Part shown: positions 46,101-55,749 of the stretch, one piece after another
Layout: the number at the start of each line of letters is the position of its first letter
How positions within the stretch are numbered: position 1 is the stretch's first letter
Assembly: GCA_946807835.1 (NCBI GenBank)
Contig: OX327683.1
Location: 16,559,001-16,623,000, forward strand
Origin: Ailanthus altissimus
Lineage: Eukaryota > Streptophyta > Magnoliopsida > Sapindales > Simaroubaceae
Direction: 5' to 3'
Length of the DNA: 64,000 nucleotides
Made by a program: the position numbers and the translations under genes
Notes under the pieces: model-generated
The model's database searches: none
What the model was told of the DNA's origin: nothing
What the model saw: the letters and a program-made list of their open reading frames with translations, nothing else

Positions 46101-46810
46101 TGACAGAGGGATTCATGTGTTTAGTCTAGGGTAATTTGATGCATGATCATAGGGTAACAACTATGAGTTCCATCTAAGATAGACATATACTTAGGTGGCA
46201 TTTATGATATAATTTAGACTTGATCTTAATGAATTACATTCTGATTTGATTACCATAGACATATAGGTGATTGTTAGAATGCGTAATATAGTCACTTGAC
46301 CATCGACAGAGGCTTGTGATGAGATTAGTGTCTAAGCCAATCAATTGGTATTAAGGGATTAACTAAGTGGTTAATGAATCTAATGAAATACTAGGGGACG
46401 AGTCAAAACCCTAGATTATCTTTATTTGTGAATTCTACTCTTTGTTTTTTGTTTAGTTAATTGATAGAATTAGATTAGTTAAATTAATTTCAAATTGTGA
46501 TTTTCTAAATAAAAGTTAAGTAGGTATAATTTTAGTACTTGATTTATAGAATTAGATTGCATAGTCCCCGTAGGATCGATATCTGGACTTAAAATTCTAT
46601 ATTACTTGATACGATAGCGTACACTTGCACTTAGCTACTATAGCATCACAATCAGCTTACAAGGTGATTTCTCAATCTTAATCTCATTAGTGTAATGAGA
46701 CTTAAATTTAAATGTGTTTATTATATTAGAAAATTAGATTTTTAGTTCCGCTACGTTAATATGTTTGTATGACATCCATATTGTATTGTAATGAACACGC
46801 TGCACATGCA
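43174..46810 (+). repeat. Copia LTR copy 2, inverted relative to its neighbour, with a nested solo LTR
   Basis: Starts TGTTAGAGATGATGC in plus orientation and runs to about 46810 (the end is approximate). Without the nested LTR (45319-46659) it is about 2.3 kb. It is the reverse-complement counterpart of 38058-40127, so it cannot be the normal 5' LTR of the minus-strand copia element between them. After the insertion the shared region resumes (tgtgtttattatattagaaa near 46715, similar to minus-strand DNA near 60870). ORFs inside are incidental. Confidence 0.72.
45319..46654 (+). mobile_element. Solo LTR of a Ty3/gypsy-type element, nested in a copia LTR
   Basis: 1336 bp, TGATAGGGGC...ATCA, with a perfect 5 bp duplication GCTTA at 45314-45318 and 46655-46659. 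It is related to the solo LTR at 14971-16456: same start and end, TATA-like cctataaatag near 45650, and the end block gtaggatcgatatctgg near 46570 followed by gatacgatagcgtacac. No internal region remains. Confidence 0.93.
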
Positions 46811-46849
46811 CGTACCCTAAAAAAAAAACACACTTTTAGTTATATCATC

Positions 46850-47247
46850 GAGGATGGAATGTTATAACAAAGCCTAAGGTGCTCCAAAATCTCTTCAGTC
46901 ACGTAGGACCTCTAGTACCGAAGGTCTTGTTTATATTCTAACTTCTCAGCGTCATTAAGGGGATTGTCTGATGTACCCTCTTTCTATTGTTCTTATTCTC
47001 CCACCTTCTCGATTACCTCCTTATAGTCTATAACCCTCTCATCTACTAAAGGTGCTCTATTGCCTGTCTCCTGGAGGACGATAACAACTAGGGTGTTCTT
47101 TGAGACCCCTATACTCCTTGAGGTGGAAGCCTTGCTTAAGTCTAAAACCCTCTCATTTCTCTTCATAATAAATGAAACCTCGCTGGCTTCATCCTTATCC
47201 TTACCCTATGGCCTGATGGTTAGACTAGCCTCACTTCTTGAGGCCAT
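46850..47247 (-). pseudogene. Unidentified decayed ORF, possibly gag-like
   Basis: From an ATG at 47247 on minus the frame reads M-A-S-R-S-E-A-S-L-T-I-R-P and continues through a few stops to about 46850, charged and rich in E, K and S. It could be the start of a retrotransposon gag, since an LTR-like start lies upstream at 49114, but I recognise no domain. Confidence 0.35.
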
Positions 47248-47302
47248 AATAGAAATTAGGTTAAAGGTATCCTATAGGTCGAAGGGCAAAATTTTATAGT
47301 CC

Positions 47303-47440
47303 AATCCACAAACAAAACCCAAAGAGTCAAAATATAAGCAATCTACAAACAAAACCCAAAGAATCAGAATATAGGCAGTCCACAAACAAAACCTAAAGAA
47401 TCAGAATACATGTAGTCCACAAATAAAGCCCAAGTTCAAA
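47303..47440. repeat. Four tandem units of ~37 bp
   Basis: Units starting (c/t)(c/t)acaaacaaaaccca at about 47306, 47343, 47380 and 47417, with few differences. Confidence 0.8.
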
Positions 47441-49114
47441 TAGAAAAACAACAACAAATCAAACATAAAACCAGAAAAAAAAAAACACAAGGTCATCGTG
47501 CGGATTCTTTGTAGGCAAGCAACAATACATTCTAATATGTGACCTAAAATGATTCCCTACCAGGATAAAAGAAGTTTATCTACATTCATATCTAAAAATA
47601 CACAAACTCATATCAATAACAATTCATACTTTGTATAGACTTATATACATTTTTTTTTAAAAAGAGAAGAGATAAATCATACTGCGTTGTGGGAATCAAC
47701 AAATGTTGCAGAAAAATAGGGGAGCAACACTAGAATAGAGCAAATGATTAACCAGCATATGACCACAATTCTCAGAACGATGACGTTTTTTACTAAGTAA
47801 AGGTGTTTGAAGTTCAAATAAGGCAATTATATTAACCAAATAAGGAAAGGGGCACATTTATAAGATAAGAGAAAAAGAAATATCAATTGTTCCAAAAATA
47901 AACGAACTAGATTAAAACATGCTCAAATATGTCCCTTCAACTGACCAAGGCAATTCAGAGCCGTCCAATTCGAACTACACGATTAAGATTATGACATGTC
48001 ACCTCTGTGCAGTCATCTCAAATGTCTAAAGGCAATGAAAAGGCAAGATGGCTGGCAAGTCAACTTCGATGAGCTGCCTACAATAATGAAAAGATTCCCA
48101 TGATGTTAAACCTTCTAAGACTCAACCAAATGCTAAAGAAAAACACTTGACCAAACCTGATCCATATTAAGCAAGAACACTAGTTTCTACTCCTAACAAG
48201 TAAGAACTAAAAATTGAGGGACCTCTTATCCCCCATTACCTTAATTAGAAGCTAATTTAGCCTGATTAGGTTCTAAGACCATCCATACCCTAGATACCCA
48301 TATAGACATCTCAAAAGTACTAAGCATAACCTAAGATAATTAAGTTTTCAATTTAGACAAATCAAAATTTTAAATTGAAAGACTCTTATTCCTTATCTAA
48401 AGGTCCAGCCCATGGGCTAGAATATTTAGAAACATCAACCTAAATGAGCCAGGCATGGACTAGAAAGGGAAAGCTCACAAGCGGCCCTAAACGAGGACCT
48501 ACTCGAGATTTATGATTAAAACCTTGAGGACGCAGCTCATACCTAACCATTTATACCCAGATGCATCGAATTCCGAGGAACGGCCACCCCCGAGAAAGCT
48601 CACTACAAGTCCTATAATTTGAGAAGTCTATATTAATCATTGTTTCATAGGGAAATCACCAAAGATCTTAAGGTGAGAATTAATAACATTAACTTTAAAT
48701 CTCATGACTCAAGGAATCTTTGTTGACCATCTTTCGAATAAAAAAGTCTTAAGGATCTTGGGATAATAATCAATTCCACCAATGTCAAGCCTGTTGCAGA
48801 TCACGGTAAAATTAAAACCTTAATCTCTCAGCCAAATTTCTCATGATATGGCATAACAAACCAGCTACATACGAACTATAAAAATATAGAGCCATAATAG
48901 TCAAAGGTAATGACAACATTTTCTTACAAAAAGGCATTTTTGATCTCTCTCATTCTCTCAACTTGTTGATTTAAATATCGAAAGGTCTTTATCGAAATTA
49001 TTTTTTACGAAACCTAACCTTGTTGTTTATTGCAGTAGAAGATCTGAAATGGCTAACTTAGCCCATTCTATTATTTGCAGGAAGTTAAGGCCCATCCAAA
49101 TTTCTCCAACAAAT
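47441..49114 (-). repeat. Possible LTR and leader of a minus-strand gypsy element
   Basis: On minus a TGTTGGAGAAATTTGG start lies at 49114, a typical plant LTR beginning, and a TATA-like tatatttttatag sits near 48885. No second LTR, PBS or TSD was found, so this rests on the start motif and on the gag-like ORF downstream. Otherwise the stretch holds no recognisable coding sequence. Confidence 0.3.
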
Positions 49115-49284
49115 AAATTTAAGATTCATTGACTAATTGACCTATATTTTAGGTCACCAGGTATGAATCTTAAATAGCAGTCAATTTGTTGTCCATAATT
49201 GAAGTAAGGTTGAAAGATGTTTTGAGCATATATATGAATTCGGCTCTTAATGAAAGCAGTAGCAATAATAACAAAAAATAATAA

Positions 49285-49745
49285 TAATAATAAAGAATTG
49301 TATTTGAATTATAATTATATTCTATCTACAGCTCTGACTCCTACTATACAAATTCAATCTGTGAAGCAATCATCATTTAGTCTAGGTATTGATGGTACAT
49401 CTGTTGGCTTTCTAACTTGTACAATTTAGTCTTGACGGCAATCTCCAATTCTTAATTGATTACTTCAAAGAACTTCTTGAGAGCGGCTTTTCAGTATAGT
49501 GATTACAAGTCTACTATCTATGTTCATCCACCCATATTTAACAGAGAGGCTCCTTATATAGAGCACAAATGTATTTTTCTTTCTCTGCTTTAAAACACGA
49601 TAACTATCATATGTAAAGATGTCTTTTTGACAACTTGCTCCATTTACAACAAGTGTTAATTTTAAGTATTGGGCTTATTATTTATAGCCCAAAGTCGTTA
49701 TGCCTGGTCCAAATTTTTTTGGCCTATAAATAAACATCCCATTCT
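49285..49745 (-). repeat. LTR-like dispersed repeat, copy B
   Basis: Continuous counterpart of 35120-35393 plus 36155-36300, same orientation. TATA on minus: ctatataaggagcc near 49549-49562. An (aat)n microsatellite lies at its left edge (about 49278-49295). Copies A and B could be the two LTRs of one old element whose interior was filled by later insertions, or independent copies. Confidence 0.6.
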
Positions 49746-49921
49746 TCATTTTCTGCCAGTTGGTTATGGTCATGCTCGATTATTTTCAAACCATGCATTA
49801 ATTATAGATGATTCAAAATAAAATGAAATGTAATTACTTTATAGCGCCAAATTAACTATGATTTTTAAACAAAAATATTCATTACAAAGAAACAAAAGAC
49901 AAGAAATTCACAATGAATTGG

Positions 49922-50350
49922 TTACTTCCTCATGAAATTACATTTTAACCATACAGAACCTTCTGAGGAGAGAGCCAATTTCTCTAGCACATGGGCTGTC
50001 ATATTACATATTCTAGGGACATAATTGACTGCATATAGGCTTTTGTCAGATATTGAATTTTTAAAATCATTTATGAGCCACTCTACTTCCAACTTGTTGA
50101 CTTCGTATCCTACAAAAAGATTTACAACATTTAAGTAGTCTAGCTCATAATTGTAGTTATACAACCCTGAGCTTTAGCTAGTTTGATCCCTTCTCCTATA
50201 GCTTTGACTTCAGAAAATTCGATGTCACCTCAAAAATGGCGTGTAGAGTAGCAGCAATCATTACTTGGCCATTTGAATCTCCAATCATGAGCCCAAGTCA
50301 GCAATCCCCCTAGTTGAGTTAATTGCAGCATCCGAGTTGAGCTTGAATCT

Positions 50351-50394
<44 letters not shown>

Positions 50395-50579
50395 CGGGTG
50401 CTTAATTCCGGATTTTATGAACAGGCCCTAAATTTAGCTTGTACATTCTTAGCTAAACGAAAAAGACTCCTCATGCTCTCAGCCCATGTCAGCGTTAAAT
50501 GTGGTGAGGTCTGCAAAGCAACAGCAGCAAATGAGGTAAACTCTTCTTTAGATAATGCGGTAATTACTAGCTAAGCTAG
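49922..50579 (-). pseudogene. RNase H-like (RVT_3) domain, probably the 3' part of a LINE
   Basis: On minus, K-L-N-S-D-A-A near 50345-50325 is the usual RVT_3 start after a Trp-Pro-Pro-Pro stretch. Then L-G-L-M-I-G-D-S-N-G-Q-V near 50295-50260 in another frame, and 49922-50164 gives D-Y-L-N-V-V-N-L through the end motif N-M-T-A-H-V-L-E-K-L-A-L. This domain follows RT in many plant L1-type LINEs. Upstream (50560-50400) reads as a decayed linker. The poly(G) tract at 50351-50392 falls on the Pro codons. The LINE RT remnant at 55750-58075 on the same strand may be its other half. Confidence 0.68.
50351..50392. repeat. Homopolymer of 42 G
   Basis: Uninterrupted G run flanked by gcttgaatct and accgggtg. 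On minus it is poly(C) at the position where RVT_3 proteins have W-x-P-P-P-x-G. Either an expanded C-run or a sequencing/assembly artefact. Confidence 0.97.
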
Positions 50580-50587
50580 GCTGTGAA

Positions 50588-51803
50588 TAGGGGTGGGTAA
50601 AATTTCGTTCCCATCTTGACTCGTTCTAAACTTTTGGAGTCGAAACAAAAATGAGTATTAATTTAGAATTCGTTCGGAATAGAAAAATCTGTCCCAAACC
50701 GGAAACAAATATTCTGCTATATATGGACATCGGCGATGGAGTCATCTCTCCAATTCTCTCTATATTTAGCAGAAACAAACACAGAGACAGGAAAATATTT
50801 TGCTGTTTTGACATGACATGTACAAAAATGACGTGTGTATATAATTTGTACAAAAACGTTGCATGGTTCTTGCGGTGACAAGTTGCATAATCAGACTTCT
50901 CTCCCTCTCTTCATCTTCTTCTATTATTATTATTATTGTAATAGTCCAAGTCCAAGAGCTTAATTTCTGGCAGCATTTGAAAGCTACGTTTTAACAAATT
51001 ATGAAACTAGGGATGTAACTTGCTTTTTTATTTTTACTCTCTTTATCATTTGAGAGCCTAATCTAATAGCAGAGTTTTAATAGACTCGTATTGTTTTCAC
51101 CTTCCAAGTTCAATAATGGAGAGTCATAGTTGCTGTCAAAGAAAAGAAACTAGGCTAAGAGAGTCCGTGATCTTTAAGCTAAAACGATCGATCGAGGGCA
51201 TTTCAGTTTTGCTTTCACCTTATGTTATATCAAGCTCCAATGTTTCAGATTTAATCATGAGAAGTGCAACTTGAGCTTCATTTCTCCTGCATGCGCCGGA
51301 TATAATTAACAGACGACAATCGCACCATCAATTTGTCTTGACAAAATAATACAAGAGTTTGTTTGATATAAAAAGTGCAGTAAATTTGATAAAACAATAC
51401 TAAAGTTCTTTTAGTATGAAAGTATTTTTGATGTGCTTTAGAAGCAGCTGTGTTAATTAATTCAGATAAAAAAAACCAGAAAATTTTAGATCCGATCTGA
51501 CCCAACCTGCCCTGACTCGTGGTTGGGTCAAGAATCATCCCAACCCAAATTTATTTTATTAATTAAGATAAAAAATTAGGACATTCTTGACCTAAAATGT
51601 GTTTCGAATAAATTTGGAAATAATTCAAAAAATTTTAAACTCAACCCGAACTTAAAATTATCCATTCCTAATTGTGAAAGTCTCCTGAAAATGACTTATT
51701 AGCAAGGTCTGCAAAGTAGGACCTATTAGCAAGTGTCCTGAACAGGTTTGGAAATGGTTCGAAAATTCTCAAACTCGACCTAAACTTGAAATTGCTCACC
51801 CTA
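50588..51803. mobile_element. Probable non-autonomous hAT-like element
   Basis: Starts taggggtgggtaaaa and ends aaattgctcaccccta-like (gctcaccct a), imperfect inverted ends of hAT type. Flanking octamers gctgtgaa (50580-50587) and actgtgaa (51804-51811) match at seven of eight, as for an 8 bp hAT duplication. No transposase is coded. A ~133 bp direct duplication (for example ctaattgtgaaagtc at 51668 and ctaactgtgaaaatc at 51801) repeats the right end and its flank. ORFs inside are incidental. Confidence 0.5.
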
Positions 51804-52156
51804 ACTGTGAAAATCTCCTGAAAGGGACTTATTAGCAAGGTTTGCAAAGTAAGACATTTTTCATACTTTTTTTTTCAACCTTACAAACCCATTACAAGAA
51901 AATTTTCACCACTAATGAAAATAGTAAGAAGTGTTAAAAATGGTGCTTACGTATTATTTTTATTTTGTATGGATATTTTTAATATTTATATAAGGTACAT
52001 TTTAATAAATCATTAACATTTTATATATGGTACAAAACTTGTTACTTTTCAGATATTATAGATCTAAAGAAATTTAGTGCAAAGAAATAGCATTCTATAA
52101 ATTAAAATTTAGTCTTAAATGGGACAAAAACGTGAGAATATATTATTAATGACATA

Positions 52157-54133
52157 TAGGGGTGGGCAAAAGTCTCAATCCAACCCGACTTGTCCCAAAT
52201 ATTCTAGAATAGGAAGAGCGAGATGGAGGGTTGGGACTTTTTCAGGACATGAAGTAAAGGACCCGAATGTCCCAGTCCTAAATTTTTTTTAAAATAATTA
52301 AAGACTGAATTTTATTAGTTAATTAATAAATTATAAATTATAAATTATTTGAACATAATTTTTAAAAATTTACAAGTTAATTAATAAATTATAAACTTTC
52401 TTTTTAAAAACATTTCATCTTGATTTGTATTCATGACTTTTATTTAAGCAAATGGATATTGAAGATTAATTAAACTATCAATATTAAATTAGATTTGAAA
52501 TTACAATATTAATGTAATTGAAATTAAAATTGAATTTAAAATTACATTTAACGTAATTAAAATTAAAATTATAACATTTAATGTAATTGAAACTAGAATT
52601 GGAATTGAAATTATAACATTCAACGTAGGTGAAATTAAAATTAGATTTGGATTATAACATTTAACGTAAATTAAATTAGAATTAGAATTAAAATATTTAA
52701 CGTAATTGAAATTGAAATTAGATTTGCGATTTGGAATTATAGCATTTAATAATTGAAATTAGAATTAGAATCAAAATTATAACATTTAACGCAGTTAAAA
52801 TTAAAATTAAAATTAAAATTATAATATTTAACGTAATTAAAATTAAAAATAAATTTACGATTTGGAATTATAATATAAATTGAAATTATAACATTTAACT
52901 TAGTTGAAATTAAAATTGGATTTAGATTATAACATTTAACGTGATTAAAATTAGAATTGGAATCAAAATTATAACATTTAATATAATTGAAATTAGATTT
53001 AGATTTAGAATTATAACATTTAACGTAGTTAAAATTAGAATTAAAATTAGAATTATAATATTTAACGTAACCGAAATTGAATTTACAATTTGAAATTATA
53101 ACATTTAACATAATTAAATTAGAAATAGAATCAAATTATATCGTTTAATATAGTTGAAATTAAAATTAGAATCAGAAATATAACATTTAATATAATTAAA
53201 ATTGGAACTAGAATTATAACATTTAATGTAATTGAAATTAAAATTAGAATTAGAATTATAACATTTAACATAATTAAAAGTGAAATTGGAATTAGAATCA
53301 TAACACTTAACGTAATTAAAAGTGAAATAGGATTTAGAATTATAATACTTAACGTAATTAAAATTAAAATTAGAATTAAAATTATAACATTTAAAGTAAA
53401 TCAAATTATAATATTTAACATAATTGAAATTGGAATTGAAATTATAACATTTAACGTAATTGAAATTAAAATTAAATTAGCTGATTTGGAATTATAATAT
53501 TTAATATAATAGAAATTAGAATTAGAATTGGATTATAACATTTAACGTAGTTGAAATTAAAATTGAATTTAAAATTATTAACATTTAATGTGATTAAAAT
53601 TAAAATTGGATTTACCGACTTGAAATTATAACGTTTAATATAATAGAAATTAGAATTGGAATCAGAATTATAACATTTAACGTAGTTAAAATTAAAATTA
53701 GAATCATAATTATAATATTTAATGTAATGCAAATTGAAATTAAAATACTTAACGTAATTGAAATTGAAAATATAATATTTAACCTAATTGAAAATTAAAA
53801 TTAAAATTAAATTTAGATTAATGAAATAATAAATTATTAATAAAAATTATTAAAGTCTAAAAAAAATTTAAAATTAAATTTTTGAGCCAAAAATACAAAT
53901 TTGAAGCAATTAGAGATATGGGCACAAATGGCCCCAACATTTTTGGGCCAAAATATAAAATTAGAACAAATTAGGAACATGGGCAAAAAATGACCCCTGA
54001 ATTTTTGTCCCAATCCCGAACTTGCCCTTCTCAAAACTTTTCCCGTTTAGGATAAATTTTGGTGTCCCAATGAGACACAGGACCGGTCAGGTTTTGTCTT
54101 GAACTTGTCATAGTCCCGATTTACCCACCCCTA
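52157..54133. mobile_element. Non-autonomous hAT element with 8 bp target duplication
   Basis: 1977 bp with inverted ends TAGGGGTGGGCAAA and TTTACCCACCCCTA (13 of 14 paired) and a perfect 8 bp duplication ATGACATA at 52149-52156 and 54134-54141. The flanks join into one copia LTR. TAGGGGTGG-type ends plus 8 bp TSD are diagnostic of the hAT superfamily. There is no transposase; the interior is an AT-rich tandem array, so it needs transposase in trans. Confidence 0.92.
52480..53820. repeat. AT-rich minisatellite with hexamer substructure inside the hAT element
   Basis: Degenerate units of about 42 bp carry tataacatttaacgtaatt followed by several (g/a)aatt(a/g/t) hexamers. Unit lengths often change by six bases. 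As a result minus-strand frames stay open over long stretches (52746-53111, 53114-53404, 53472-53732), giving peptide repeats of the type N-Y-V-K-C-Y-N-S-N-S-N-F-N-F. The openness follows from base composition and unit length; no coding role is supported. Confidence 0.85.
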
Positions 54134-55749
54134 ATGACATAGTTGTAAGGTGTTGTAAATGATACTAGAAAATGTCATTATATAATATGTTCTTGAAAAT
54201 ATTATTTTTGATCTATGGTTGCAGACACAGATCAATTGTTATTCCTTTTGGATCATTGTGTGTCTATATCTAGATTGTCCAAATAGTTAATCTTAGTAGA
54301 ATGTGAGCTTAGAGGAAGTTTGTAAAGGTATGCGGGTATTCAGTGAGGATTGGGTACTAAACAGATTCATGAGAACCTCCAATAGACGTCCCATAGAGCC
54401 ATCAATGGAATGTCTTATAGAGTTAAATGGTATTCATGGTTCTTTAACCTAAGTGCCACAGTGAACTTGTGAGTGATCCACTATATTTTTATTCCACGCA
54501 TGTTAGAGACCTTACGTAGTCTAACCTCTGTGTGTCGTTAGACATGATTTGATACTCATAGAGTCCGGTGTGCACAGATATGGGATCCGTCAACTCATAT
54601 GATTGAGTTGTATATTTTGATACTTCGAGATTGTATTTCAAGAAGTCTTGTGGCTACAAACATAAACCTCAAAATTTTTTTTCCGTAGGGTTAAATAATA
54701 TCGCAAAGTAGTTTGCAACCATTATTTACAGAAATATAAATCTGAAAATAAGTTCACAATCGAGCACATAGAGATTTAACAATGATGTCTATATCTCTAC
54801 TCTTCTAGGATATAGTTGATGGTGAAAATATACGGATATGTTAGCTTCAGCTTGTATGATTTAATGTGATGTTCTTTAATATCTGTAACATGTGTGTAGA
54901 GCATTATTCACGGACTTAAAGAAGAGTTCTATAAGACAAACGTGTTTAAACTTAAAGAATCTCATAATATAAAGTGTACTCGTTGAGCACTAGGATAGCG
55001 GACCAGGTCGAACAATTTGATCTGAAATAATTTCAAAAAGCATGATTTATTTTAGAATTTTTAGAGAAACACACTTATCAAAGTTTAAGTATTAAATATA
55101 TATTTTATTAGTTAAAGTAGTTAACTAATAAAAATGTGACAAGTGGAATAATGCATATTGCTTGTGTGACACATGCCATATGCATAACTTTAATGGATAA
55201 CAAGTGACAAACAAAGTGGGACATTTGTCTTCATGCATAGGATTCAAGAAGGACAAGTGTTGAGTGATTATTTGCCAAGTATTTTAAACTTTGTAAATAT
55301 TACAAATAGACCTCCATTTTTTTTTTCTGCTATATATATGCTAAGGTTTGCAAATTTTATAATTGAGTCCTTATTTCATATTTTGGCAAATTAAGGAAAA
55401 TTGAGAGAATTCATGTTCAAGGGTTGTACAAAAATCATCCTGCTAAAAATTAATGTTGCCATTTTAACTCTTTAATCTTACGAAATTGTTGAAAATTAGA
55501 ATTTTTTAAAAGAACACTTCAAGATGAGATCCAAATTTTAATTCTTCATCGAATGGCTTCAAGAATAAGTTTTTCAAGTTTTATTAATATAACAAACTTA
55601 ATTGAAGTATATGTTTGTCGAATAGGTAATTAGATTTATCTTTTGCTGCGTAATTATATGTATGATATGCATTAAATATTCAATAAACACTATCACATGC
55701 ATGATCCTTAATGCATATTAACATTAATGAACTCTTCTTTTAAAGTGCC

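Larger units (their letters stand above)
51932..55723 (+). repeat. Copia LTR copy 4, interrupted by a hAT element
   Basis: Starts TGTTAAAAATGGTGCTTACG and runs in plus orientation. The part before 52157 and the part after 54133 match 43174-43440 and 43440 onward. A TATA-like gctatatatatgc is near 55329-55341. The end near 55723 (attaaca) is set by similarity to copy 1. No TSD was confirmed and no internal region is attached, so a solo LTR is likely. Without the insertion it is about 1.8 kb. Confidence 0.7.

Noticed and set aside
52746..53732. Three minus-strand ORFs with Asn/Tyr-rich peptide repeats as a possible protein gene
   Set aside because: They lie wholly inside an AT-rich minisatellite in a hAT element; the repeat unit length explains the open frames.
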